A stretch of 64,000 nucleotides of DNA. Origin: Hallerella porci. GTDB lineage: Bacteria; Fibrobacterota; Fibrobacteria; Fibrobacterales; Fibrobacteraceae. Shown piece after piece: positions 50,233-59,382 of this stretch. Below the pieces are notes generated by a model, which saw only the letters and a program-made list of their open reading frames with translations, was not told the DNA's origin and did no database searches. The DNA lies in NCBI RefSeq assembly GCF_003148885.1, contig NZ_QGHD01000006.1:62001-126000 (forward strand), written 5' to 3'. Positions within the stretch are counted from its first letter, which is position 1, and each line of letters begins with the position of its first letter. Both the position numbers and the translations under genes were made by a program.

Positions 50233-51828
50233 TTATTCGCCAATGTACACGGTAATCGTGTCACGAGCGCGCGGATCGGCTTTGCTTTCGGCGATTAAGC
50301 GGAAAGTTTCTCCGATGACGTCGGAATTACTCGTGAGAATCACTTGATTCGTGCTCAAAAGCTGCTCGCTTCCGCGGGATTTGCATTGTTCGCTCGAATA
50401 AGCCGATTGGATAAAGTCCAAATCGTTGCAAGGCATAAACCAACGCGCATAATTGCTCACGTCCGAAGGTTCCACGCGCAGAGCGAGATTGGCAAAGACC
50501 AGCGTATCGTTTAAATGCGTCGCGATTTTTTCAAAAACTTTATCGTGTTCTTCGTCGTAGAAGTAGAATTTTTTCACATAATTCAAACGGCGAATCGATG
50601 TGTGCAAAGTCAATTCTTGGCTGCTCGTTTTCGGTGGAGAATTTAAGCGGACGTAATGCAAGTAGTAATCGCCTGCAGAAGTGGCGACGAATTGCGGGCG
50701 GGTTTCTGTAATGGTTGCGACCGAATCGCCTTTGCTATTTAAGATGGTATAAGTTGCCGGATAGCTTGCATCCGAATAATAGCCTTCGATGCTGTGGAAA
50801 ACTTGAATCGTATCGCCTTTGGCTAATTTGGCGAGCCACACATATTGTTCTTGACGCAGATAATATTTGGCGGCGTCATTTTTTTCGCGGACAATCGTTA
50901 ACGTATCGCCGACTTTTTGAATGGAATCCGGATTCGCAAAATATTCGCCTTTGCCGAGATCGCGGCTCGTCGTCGCGACGGTGAAGTAACCGTAAAATCC
51001 CGTTTTATAATTCGGGAATTTTTGCGGGAAAATGGCGACGGAATAATTCGCATCTTTTTCGGGAAGAATTTGTTCGTTAATCGAATTTCCAGCGGCGATT
51101 TTTTTGTTGTCGTTTCGCAAAATCATTTCGTTAAGAGATGTTCCGGAAATGTTGATGTTGATGCTTTTTCCCATTTTCGCTTCGAATTTTGCCCACGCGC
51201 TATCGGCAGAATTTCCGAGAAGGAAAACGCCGCGGACAGTATCGCCGAGGGTCACTTGGAACGCAGCCGTATCGCCGACATAGCTGTAATAACTGGGCTT
51301 CACATGCGCCGCGATGCGAATGGAATAACTCGAATCTTTGTCGAGGCTTACGTGCGGAATATCGACGTAGTAAAATCCCGCATGCGTCGTGATGAAATTG
51401 GTTACGGAATATTCATCGGTTCCGAGACGGCTGTAAAAATTTTGCGTGTTATAAGTTGTGTCGCCGCTTGCATCGACCGTAAAATATTCCGGATAAAGAA
51501 TTTCGCCTTCTTCTTCACGGACAAAAAGCGAGTCCGCGTTGCCGCCTTTCTTTTGGGCGACGATTTGAATGCGCGTTCCCGTTGGATATTCGCCGAGGAA
51601 AAGTTTGTACGCCGAAAAAAGCGAATCTTGCGGAGTGAGGCGCAGCGTGTCCGCACTGAGAGTGTCGGCGTACGCCACATCCAAACGGTTCGAGAACGAG
51701 CTAGAAGAAACCGACGACGAGGATTCAGAACTTGACGAATCTTCATTCGGCGAAGAACTGCTGTCGCTTCCGCAGCCGATGAGTGCGATTGCAAATGCGG
51801 GGAGAATTTTCAAAAATGCGTGCTTCAT
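50233..51828 (-). CDS. Ser-rich lipoprotein, partner of the beta-helix protein
   Basis: A 531-aa predicted lipoprotein. The signal peptide ends in ALIGC and is followed by a Ser/Asp/Glu linker with SSSS blocks (about 22-45). The remaining ~480 residues are beta-rich, with repeated LSVxxKDSSYSIRI-like strands, but match no family that I recognise. The ATG at 51828 follows an AAGGTGA site; a GTG two codons earlier is the alternative. The start is 7 nt after the stop of the 1023-aa beta-helix gene, so the two are cotranscribed and may act together at the cell surface. Confidence 0.75.
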   Translation of the reverse strand: MKHAFLKILPAFAIALIGCGSDSSSSPNEDSSSSESSSSVSSSSFSNRLDVAYADTLSADTLRLTPQDSLFSAYKLFLGEYPTGTRIQIVAQKKGGNADSLFVREEEGEILYPEYFTVDASGDTTYNTQNFYSRLGTDEYSVTNFITTHAGFYYVDIPHVSLDKDSSYSIRIAAHVKPSYYSYVGDTAAFQVTLGDTVRGVFLLGNSADSAWAKFEAKMGKSININISGTSLNEMILRNDNKKIAAGNSINEQILPEKDANYSVAIFPQKFPNYKTGFYGYFTVATTSRDLGKGEYFANPDSIQKVGDTLTIVREKNDAAKYYLRQEQYVWLAKLAKGDTIQVFHSIEGYYSDASYPATYTILNSKGDSVATITETRPQFVATSAGDYYLHYVRLNSPPKTSSQELTLHTSIRRLNYVKKFYFYDEEHDKVFEKIATHLNDTLVFANLALRVEPSDVSNYARWFMPCNDLDFIQSAYSSEQCKSRGSEQLLSTNQVILTSNSDVIGETFRLIAESKADPRARDTITVYIGE

Positions 51829-51835
51829 ATTCACC

Positions 51836-54800
51836 TTAATTCAAGATGTAAAATTTTTCTTCTTTGCTAAACGATTCCCCCGAAACTTTGAGCGTGTATT
51901 TTCCGGTGGGATAGTTTTTCGCTTTGAATGTGAAAGTGTATTTCTTTTCGCTTTCGAGTTCGCGTCCGCAAATCTGCTGGATGAATTTTCCGGCTTCATT
52001 GAAAATTTCAATTTTCACAAATTGCGGTTCGCCGATGGTCAAATCAAAATTGCAATCGAGAGAAACGATGTTGATGTTGACTTTCGAAAGTTGAATTGCG
52101 CTTTCGGTGACGGCGCCGCTCACGGTGCGGTTCGAATCAAAGTAGCTAATGTAAAGGACGGGCGCAAGCGCTTTCCCGGCATCGCGCGAATAAATGAAAT
52201 AGCTCGAATCGCTCGGAGCGACTGCGGTCAAAATAAATGTGTAAAGCTGCGACTTATGTTTGCGTTTCATAAAGTCGGTAAGGCTTGAAGTTTTAATGAA
52301 TGTGCCGAATGGAGAATCCGGATTCGGTTTAATCGTTCCGAGGAATGTCGTGTAGCGCGGATCTATTCCGCCGCCGCGATTTTTCCGTTGTACAAATGCT
52401 CCGCCTGGACCGTCTTGGTTTGCGGGCGCCGAATACCAAGTGAGTTCGGTTTCTTGCCAATCGACAGGTGCCATGCCGTCGCCAAAATCTTTTCCGGGTT
52501 CTTCCAAAAGGCCGAAGACATTCCATTCGACGGGCTTCTTCTTGTTCTTGTAACGCGGATCGGGCGGCATAAAGAGTTGAAGGGCTGCATCCGAAACCGG
52601 ACCGGGCACAGCCGAAATATCAAACTTCAAATAGACTTTGGCGCTTGCGCCTTCTTTGCTGTAACCGATTTGCAAAAGCGAATCGTCGCCGTGCGGCGTG
52701 TAACTATCAAATTCCGAAATCCAAGTGTCCATGCCGCGTCCCGAAGCGACGCCGTTTCCGCTGTGGTCGCGGGTACTTGTCCGCAAATCGAAAACGTAAA
52801 TGCGCGAAGTATCGCTCGCTTTGAATTCGCCATCGTCTGCGGTAAATGTGATGTTGTAGCGTCCGCTATACGAGAAGGAAACATCGGTTTCGTAATCTTT
52901 TTCGTTCGAGAAGACAACGCGTCCCGGGCCCGAAAGTTTTTTCCATTGCACTGGATCTTTGCAATAGCCTTTGGCGCCGCGACCGTCATCGTAAACTTTT
53001 CCCGAAAGTTTCACAATATCGTTTTGAAGTAAAATCAAATCGGATCCGCCTTCAACTTCGGGAGGTTCGTTTGAACCGACTTTGGGAATGTAACCGACGA
53101 AGAGAGTCATCATCGTTCCGCCCGAAGGATTTTTGAGCAAATCTTCGGAAGTCAAAGTTTTCGTTGAACCGTTGCGGGTTTCTTCGGCGATTTTGGGGAA
53201 AGCATTTCCTTGAATAAGAGTTTCGCGAAGGCCTTCGACAGAGATGCTCGCCGAATCGTTGACGAACATTGGAAAATATTTTGCTTTGCGGTTTGAAATG
53301 ACGTGGACGCCGATGAGTTCTGCTTCGCCGTGAGCGCGGTTGTGCAAAACCGTGTTGCCGTTGTTTGCGGTTAAACCCAAAACCCAAAGAGTTCCACCGT
53401 TGTTTTCAATTTTTGTTTTGCGGTCATTGTCCATGTAAAGGCTGCGCGCCCAAACCCGCTGATAATTGATTACGATGTGATTGATATTTGCGTCTTCGAT
53501 GTATAAATCGCCAGCGCCTTTTTCGCTTTCGTAATCTTTGATTTTGATATTTTTTAGAATTAAAGTCTGCGGAGATTTGTGCAAAATTCCTGCGCCAAAT
53601 TCACCAAAGCGTTCAATTGTAATTTCTTTAAATGCGCTGCCTTCGATGATGAATTTCCCGGTGCCATCGATAGTCGCTTCCGTTCCGATTAAACGGCGGA
53701 CGCGATTGCGAACGTGAATATCTTTGTTGATTGTGTAGCGACCTCCGGGCGGGAAATAAATGGTTTCGGCGCCGTCATCAATCGCTTGCTGAATCGCTTT
53801 CGAGTCATCGGAACCGGTGCCTTGTGTTCCACCGTAATCGCCTTGAATGCCGACCCATTGATCCGCGGATTGTTCCATCGGGACCAATGTTTCTGCCGCC
53901 AAAAGTTTAAACGAATAAAGCGGGGAATGGCAAAGGTTCGTCGGCAAGTCCGAAGAATATTCGATGATTTCAGAACCTTCGACGCCATCGCCCGAAGCGG
54001 GACCGCGATCGTCAATCGCTTTGGCGTAGCGACTTGTTGCGATGTCGCGGGCAAAGAGAAATCCTTCGTTATAAATGGCGGCAAATTTTGCTTTCTTTTT
54101 TCCGGTGTATTCAAGTGCGCCACCGATCATCGTGAGCAGGGCATTTTCACCGTAATTGACGACAGCGGGGACCGCATTATGGCTCCGCAAATTGCGAATC
54201 GTTAAAACTTGATCGTGATTTTCGATGCCGTATTTTTTTTGCCCGAAAAGGGTAATGTGTTCGAAGGTCATTCCATACATCGGAAATCCCGTGAGAATGC
54301 CTACATCAAATCCGTGAATTTCCACATTCTTCACAAAAAGCGGACCGATGTTATCGGTATAATTCATATCGATTCCCGCAACGCCATTGCCGTCGTCTGC
54401 GAAAATTTTCAAATTGAGAAGGGTGCCTTGATAGTTTGCGTTAAAACGAACGCCGATAATTCCGGGGTTTCCTTTTCCCGTGTGCAGAGTCAAATCGCGG
54501 ATAGCATTTCGATTGTGCGCATAATTTCCCATGCCGGTATAAAGCATTGCACGCGGCGCATCGGGATTATCAAAGCCGTAGGCGTTATCGCTCATGATGA
54601 GGTGCGTTCCGCCCATGCTTTCGCCCTGAAGAATTGTTCTGCGGTAAGAATCTTCTTCTTTGTCGGCTTGCGGCCAACTTAATTGACGCGAAATGCGGTA
54701 AATTCCGTTTGGCAAATAAATGATATAATCGCCGTTTGCGTGATCGTCCAAAGCTTGCTGAATGATTTCGGTAACGTCGGATTTTCCGTCGGATTTTGCA

Positions 54801-54907
54801 TTATAAGGAGGCTTCGTAATATCGACGACGCCTGAACCATGCGGAAATTGAATCTGAGCAAAAAGCGCAGAAACAGAAAGCAGAACGAGCAAAGAAAAAC
54901 GGATCAA
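51836..54907 (-). CDS. secreted pectate-lyase-fold (beta-helix) protein with C-terminal sorting-type tail
   Basis: A 1023-aa protein with a signal peptide (about 1-18, ending FAQ). Two pectate-lyase-3/GH55-like beta-helix modules follow: the first begins NAKSDGKSDVTEIIQQALD (about 35), the second GSDDSKAIQQAIDDGAETIYFPPG (about 365). Next come a PKD/cadherin-like domain (about 620-705), a DNRLRE-like beta-sandwich (about 710-900) and a ~85-residue C-terminal domain with FNEAGKFIQQ and GKYTLKVSG. That last domain resembles type A sorting tails of the type IX system. A polysaccharide-cleaving role is probable; the exact sugar is unknown. The start is TTG, supported by GAGG 5 nt upstream. Confidence 0.82.
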   Translation of the reverse strand: MIRFSLLVLLSVSALFAQIQFPHGSGVVDITKPPYNAKSDGKSDVTEIIQQALDDHANGDYIIYLPNGIYRISRQLSWPQADKEEDSYRRTILQGESMGGTHLIMSDNAYGFDNPDAPRAMLYTGMGNYAHNRNAIRDLTLHTGKGNPGIIGVRFNANYQGTLLNLKIFADDGNGVAGIDMNYTDNIGPLFVKNVEIHGFDVGILTGFPMYGMTFEHITLFGQKKYGIENHDQVLTIRNLRSHNAVPAVVNYGENALLTMIGGALEYTGKKKAKFAAIYNEGFLFARDIATSRYAKAIDDRGPASGDGVEGSEIIEYSSDLPTNLCHSPLYSFKLLAAETLVPMEQSADQWVGIQGDYGGTQGTGSDDSKAIQQAIDDGAETIYFPPGGRYTINKDIHVRNRVRRLIGTEATIDGTGKFIIEGSAFKEITIERFGEFGAGILHKSPQTLILKNIKIKDYESEKGAGDLYIEDANINHIVINYQRVWARSLYMDNDRKTKIENNGGTLWVLGLTANNGNTVLHNRAHGEAELIGVHVISNRKAKYFPMFVNDSASISVEGLRETLIQGNAFPKIAEETRNGSTKTLTSEDLLKNPSGGTMMTLFVGYIPKVGSNEPPEVEGGSDLILLQNDIVKLSGKVYDDGRGAKGYCKDPVQWKKLSGPGRVVFSNEKDYETDVSFSYSGRYNITFTADDGEFKASDTSRIYVFDLRTSTRDHSGNGVASGRGMDTWISEFDSYTPHGDDSLLQIGYSKEGASAKVYLKFDISAVPGPVSDAALQLFMPPDPRYKNKKKPVEWNVFGLLEEPGKDFGDGMAPVDWQETELTWYSAPANQDGPGGAFVQRKNRGGGIDPRYTTFLGTIKPNPDSPFGTFIKTSSLTDFMKRKHKSQLYTFILTAVAPSDSSYFIYSRDAGKALAPVLYISYFDSNRTVSGAVTESAIQLSKVNINIVSLDCNFDLTIGEPQFVKIEIFNEAGKFIQQICGRELESEKKYTFTFKAKNYPTGKYTLKVSGESFSKEEKFYILN

Positions 54908-54932
54908 GGAAACCTCAAAGAGAACGTTGCTT

Positions 54933-54940
54933 TAAATATA
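54933..54940 (-). promoter_or_regulatory. TATATTTA promoter box of the beta-helix operon
   Basis: The minus-strand box lies 25 nt before the TTG start, upstream of the TTTGAGG ribosome-binding site. Confidence 0.5.
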
Positions 54941-55007
54941 AACAATAATGATTGAGAATTAGAAACGAGAAGGAATTTAAAGGGTGGCGCCTTCGGCGCA
55001 GAAAAGA

Positions 55008-55034
55008 AAAATCCGCGGCTTCGCCGCGGATTCT
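55008..55034 (-). terminator. terminator of argF
   Basis: A 10-bp stem, 55010-55019 with 55023-55032. On the minus strand it runs into TTTTTCTTTT. Confidence 0.88.
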
Positions 55035-55057
55035 GCGTTCTCTATTTTTAAAATCGG

Positions 55058-55987
55058 TTACAGCAACTGCCAAAGCACAGCTTTATGAGCGTGTAAACGG
55101 TTTTCGGCTTCTTCAAATGCCAAATTGACTTTGGGATTATCCATCACCGAATCCGTAATTTCTTCGCCGCGGTGAGCGGGGAGGCAGTGGCTCACTTTGC
55201 AATGTGCCGGTGCGAGTTTCAAAAGATCATCGTTGATTTGGAAAGGTAAAAAGTGACTTTGCTTTGTCGCTTTTTCGCCTTCTTGACCCATGCTGACCCA
55301 AACATCGCTATAAAGAATATCGGCGTCTTTGACCGCTTCTTTCGGGTCGTGGAAAACGCGGTATTGGGTGCCGCGCTTTTTAAAGAGCGGTTCCATTTCG
55401 CGGATGACGGAATTCGGCTGTTCATAGCCTTCGGGGCAAGCGAGAGTAAAGTTCATTCCGAGCTTGGCGCAGAGAACGAGGAAAGAATTGGCAACGTTAT
55501 TGCCATCGCCGATAAACGCAATCGTTTTGCCCGCATAATCGCCGATTTGTTCTTTAATCGTTTGAGCAAAAGCAAAAGCTTGGCACGGATGATAATCGTC
55601 GGTTAAAGCATTGATCACGGGAATGGAACCGTATTCGGCGAGTTTTTCGACGAGTTCTTGCTTAAAGCAGCGAACGACTAAAGCGTTCACCCAACGAGAA
55701 AGGCAGCACGCTACATCGTGAATACTTTCGCGTTTACCGAGTCCGATGGAATCCGGAGAAAGGAGCACGGCAGAACCGCCGAGCTGATTCATGCCCACTT
55801 GGAAAGTCGTAATGGTTCGGAGAGAAGGTTTTTCGAAGAACATGCCGATATTCTGACCGTGAAGACGATCGGAATACTGTCCGTTGTGGACTTCTTTTTT
55901 CAGGCGAATGGCGATATCGACCGTTTCGAGGATGCGTTCCTCGCTCCAGTCGGCGAGACGTAAAAGATGTTTATTTCTGTCGGTCAT
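55058..55987 (-). CDS. argF: ornithine carbamoyltransferase
   Basis: Makes citrulline from ornithine and carbamoyl phosphate; 309 aa. The signatures are FEKPSLRT (carbamoyl-phosphate loop), HPCQAFAFAQ, DVWVSMGQE (ornithine loop) and HCLPAHRGEE. The loop reads SLRTI where most relatives have S-T/L-R-T-R, so the last Arg is replaced by Ile. The SMGQE and HCLPA motifs favour ornithine over acetylornithine as substrate. The ATG at 55987 has AAGGATGAG ahead of it; an in-frame extension to 56035 is unlikely. No other arg gene is adjacent. Confidence 0.93.
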   Translation of the reverse strand: MTDRNKHLLRLADWSEERILETVDIAIRLKKEVHNGQYSDRLHGQNIGMFFEKPSLRTITTFQVGMNQLGGSAVLLSPDSIGLGKRESIHDVACCLSRWVNALVVRCFKQELVEKLAEYGSIPVINALTDDYHPCQAFAFAQTIKEQIGDYAGKTIAFIGDGNNVANSFLVLCAKLGMNFTLACPEGYEQPNSVIREMEPLFKKRGTQYRVFHDPKEAVKDADILYSDVWVSMGQEGEKATKQSHFLPFQINDDLLKLAPAHCKVSHCLPAHRGEEITDSVMDNPKVNLAFEEAENRLHAHKAVLWQLL

Positions 55988-56049
55988 GTTCTCATCCTTT
56001 TCCCGTGTGAAGGAAAAACAAAAAAACCGGTCCAAAGTTTTTTGGGCGG

Positions 56050-56084
56050 TTGTGTTTTCCCGTGTTGCGGGAGGAAAGACACAA
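56050..56084 (-). promoter_or_regulatory. imperfect hairpin at the start of the argF leader
   Basis: On the minus strand GTGTCTTTCC and GGGAAAACAC flank a CCCG-CAACA-CGGG core, immediately after the TATATTGT box. It would lie at the 5' end of the argF mRNA or act as an operator. Confidence 0.45.
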
Positions 56085-56259
56085 TATAATAGTTTTTTGC
56101 GAAAAAAGGAAATTTTTTTAAGAAATTACAAAAAGGTAAGAAATAATTGGGGAAAATTAGGAGAAAGGAATGAAAAATTAGAATGAAGAACTTCTTGAAT
56201 TTCTTTTTTTAATTGACAAAACGAAAATGAATTATTAACTTCATTTTATGCTTACGTTA

Positions 56260-56268
56260 CCCCCCCCC
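56260..56268. repeat. C9 homopolymer tract
   Basis: Nine consecutive C residues in an otherwise AT-rich stretch, 132 nt upstream of the LRR gene start. Such tracts change length readily by slipped-strand pairing. Confidence 0.85.
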
Positions 56269-56399
56269 TTGCAAATTTCGTGCCGAATTTAATTGGCAAT
56301 TTACGGTATTTGCGGTAAGCATTTTTCACAAACAGTTGAAAAAACAAAACGCATTGGAAATTCTTCAATGCGGTAAAAATTCCTTAAAAAGGAGGAGAA

Positions 56400-58482
56400 A
56401 TGAAAAAAATCATTTTCATGTTTTTGGCGCTATCTGCGTTCTCGGCATTGGCTTTTTGCTAAACCAAAACGGGAACTTATGGCGATTTGAATTGGAAATT
56501 TATACCTGAAGACAGCACGATTGTTTTTAGCGGCAATGGAGAATTTATTGAACCAGATAGATATATGTGGGCTGGTTGGAATATTGCCCACGTTGTATTA
56601 GAAGAAGGGATTACCAAAATTGGAAGCAAATTTAGTCAGTTGTTTATGGAAATGAAAACGCTAGAACTGCCGAATTCATTGACAACAATTAGTGAAGATT
56701 TTATTCAGTCTAGAACAAACTTAGAATACCTTAAATTCCCAAACAACATTGATTCTTTACCAGGATGGACAATTTCGAATAGTCCAACATTAAAGTATGC
56801 AAAGTTGCCGAGCAAATTAAAAAAAATTAAATCGAATGCGTTTATACAAGATACTTCTTTGGCTTATTTAGAAATTCCTGCGGGGGTGAAAGAAATTGCA
56901 ACTTTGGCGGTTAACGAAAAAAATATTCAAAAATTAGTTCTTTTAAGCGATTCTTATTATACGAATGTGGAGAACGCTTTTGCTTCTCTATTTCAGTCGC
57001 ATAACGCTCCTTTGCTTGTGCTTGTGTGTGGATTCGAGTTTAGTGGAAAAATATAAGACGGCTTTGAATTCATCTTCGTATTCTAACATTTCTGTTGAAG
57101 CGGTTAAAACGAATTTGGATTATAATGAATCGAAAAAGATTTTAACGATTGAAACCAACCGCAACCTTTTTGAAAATCCGATTGAAGAATCGGCATTTAA
57201 AACGGGAAAAGAAAAAAATGCGACGACGATTGCATTTAAAAATTCTCCAATGGGCGCAATTGATGCCGATGTTTTTAACAGCTATCCGAATTTAAAAACG
57301 ATTTATTTTGATGATGAATCTGCCAACATTACTTTGCAATTATTAGGGAAAATTAAAAATCCCAGTGCGCTCTCGCTTCAATTTGAAAGTTTTGATGGCG
57401 CACAAAATTTTTTGAAGCTCGCTTCCGAAAATTGGCATCAGTTGAATTGGCAACTTCATTTTGCGGTAAATGATTCGCTTTATTTCGATTATGATTTAAA
57501 AAATCAAATTTTAACGATTGGCGGAAAAGGCGCAATTCCTGATTATGATATTGCTTCTACTCCTTGGTATTTGGCTGCAGATTCCGTGAAAAAAATTGTG
57601 GTGAAAGAAGGTATTACAGAAATTGGAAATTACGCTTTGAATAATTTAAAATACACATCGCTCACTTTGCCGAAATCGCTTAGAACGATTAAGACAAACG
57701 CTATCGGAAACTCGGATTTAGATTCTTTAATTATTCCCGAAGGCGTCGAAACGATTGAAGCGAATGCTGTATTTTGGTGCAGAAATTTGAAGTATATCAA
57801 ATTGCCGAAAAGTTTAAAGACAATGGAGATGTCACCATTTGGTTTTTCAAGCGAAAAAATTTTGAAAATTGATATGCCCGAATCGATGGCGATGACGGCG
57901 ATTCCCGAATTATTTGCAGGGGATGCGTCTCTAATGACTTCAATTACTTTGCCGAATAATATTACGCGCATCGAAGCGAAGGCGTTTAGCTCTTCGGGCC
58001 TCAAGTCAATTCAACTGCCGGATTCGATTAAGACGATTTCGGAAAGCGCATTTGAAACATGCAAAAATTTAAAGAGCGTCGTGATTCCTAAAAATATCAA
58101 GAGTATTGAAGCTTCGGCTTTTGCCAATAATCCAAATTTAGATAGCATTGTGATTTTTGCAGCGGAACCGCCTGTGACTTCCCAAAGCGCATTCAATGCT
58201 ATCTCTGAAAATGCAAAAGTTTATGTGCCTTACGGAACATTAAAATTGTATCAAGCAGAAATTCCATACAGTTCGATGAAACTCGTGGAAATGGCAAAAA
58301 CGGCGATTGTGAAAAATCGAGTCCGCATTACCAAAGTGGAAATTCAAGACGGTAGAATTTTAAATGCCGCGTGCAAAAATCTTTCGGTTTACAATTTAAA
58401 TGGCACCAAAATTTATAGCGGAAACGATGCGCAAATTTCCGTTCCTACCAAAGGAATTTACTTGGTGAAAACGAGAAATTAA
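56400..58482 (+). pseudogene. BspA-like leucine-rich-repeat surface protein, broken by a stop and a frameshift
   Basis: The first 20 codons encode a clear signal peptide (MKKIIFMFLALSAFSALAFC) behind a strong AAGGAGGAG site, then an in-frame TAA at 56460-56462. The same frame continues with a BspA/LRR_5-type N-terminus and repeats to about 57030. There the coding frame shifts; the second segment continues to 58482 with more LRR_5 repeats (EGITEIGNYAL, LPKSLRTIKTNAI) and a sorting-type tail (LSVYNLNGTKI, KGIYLVKT). One extra TG in the (TG)4 run at 57023-57030 would rejoin the frames. With a sense codon for the TAA, the product would be 694 aa. Confidence 0.82.
57023..57030. repeat. (TG)4 run at the LRR frameshift
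   Basis: Four TG units at the exact point where the reading frame breaks; five units would restore it. Confidence 0.8.
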
Positions 58483-58494
58483 AAAAGCTCGGAG

Positions 58495-59382
58495 TTAAAT
58501 TTTTATTGCAGTTGCGTCGTCGCGCAGCTGCAATATGTATTTTGGTTGCACTTGTAAAAATTCAGAATCCGCTTGAAATTCTTTTTCGGGTTGATTGCGT
58601 CCTAAAAGAATTGCCGCGTCAATTCCTGCGTTCATCGCGCCGCCGATATCGGTTGCCAAAGTATCGCCGATCATGATGATTTTCATTTTTTGCGGAAGAG
58701 AATTTTTTGCTTTTTCAAAAATTTCACGAAACGGTTTCCCGAGATAAAAAACTTGCGGATGCGTTTCTAAAAAAAGGCGATGCGCATAACAGCCCGAAAC
58801 TCCTTCGCGGTTTCCGTTATTGCGGGGCGCCCACGCATCGGGATTTAAAACAATCAGTTTGGCGTTTGGCTTCTGTAAAATGCGAAGAGCATTTTCCCAA
58901 ATGAATTCGGATTTTCCTTGTGACGAAATGATGACGGTATTTTCTTTCGGCGAATCGCTGATGGAAACTCCCGCTTGCATTAAATGCGCTTTGCCGTCTT
59001 CTTTTCCAATGTAAAATGCTTCGCGAATTTTTTGTTCTTTCGCTAAATTTTCAAAAAGAGTTCCCGAAGAAATAATTTCAGACGCGGCAAAAGGAATTTT
59101 TAATTGCGCAAGATGTTCAACCATTTTTTCTATCGCAGACGATGCTGCATTTGTCACGAGTCGCATCGGCTTTCCGCTTTGGCGCACTTTTTGATACATC
59201 GCTACGGCGCCGGGATATAAAAAATTATCGCGGCAATAAAATGTGCCGAACGCATCAAAGAAAAAGGCCTCGTAATTTTCGAGAAGAAAATCGAGGTCAA
59301 CCGTTTTGGTTTGATTGGGCATCGGACGGAAACCGCCGACTTGAAAGTAGTGCTTGTAAATTTCGCGCTCGAAAGCTTCCAT
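58495..59382 (-). CDS. HAD-superfamily phosphatase, NagD-like
   Basis: A 295-aa HAD hydrolase of the class IIA (NagD-like) type. Motif I is FFFDAFGTFYC, where the Asp nucleophile is followed by Ala-Phe-Gly. Motif II is RLVTNAASS, and the C-terminal motifs are LGKPFREIFEKA (Lys) and MIGDTLATDIGGAMNAG (acidic pair). The substrate is unknown. Its ATG abuts the stop of the preceding secreted-protein gene with AAGGAT upstream. It is the last gene of a four-gene overlapping operon and ends 12 nt from the converging LRR pseudogene. Confidence 0.88.
   Translation of the reverse strand: MEAFEREIYKHYFQVGGFRPMPNQTKTVDLDFLLENYEAFFFDAFGTFYCRDNFLYPGAVAMYQKVRQSGKPMRLVTNAASSAIEKMVEHLAQLKIPFAASEIISSGTLFENLAKEQKIREAFYIGKEDGKAHLMQAGVSISDSPKENTVIISSQGKSEFIWENALRILQKPNAKLIVLNPDAWAPRNNGNREGVSGCYAHRLFLETHPQVFYLGKPFREIFEKAKNSLPQKMKIIMIGDTLATDIGGAMNAGIDAAILLGRNQPEKEFQADSEFLQVQPKYILQLRDDATAIKI

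Larger units (their letters stand above)
55988..56399. other. divergent control region between argF and an LRR pseudogene
   Basis: A 412-bp gap. Toward argF: a TATATTGT box on the minus strand (about 56084-56091) and a leader hairpin. Toward the LRR gene: a C9 tract (56260-56268), an 8-bp inverted repeat (56248-56255 with 56315-56322), and AAGGAGGAG directly before the broken gene. No other gene is supported. Confidence 0.65.

Noticed and set aside
56248-56292. A 14-codon frame through the C9 tract (MLTLPPPL...)
   Set aside because: There is no ribosome-binding site and it stops at once; it may be chance.
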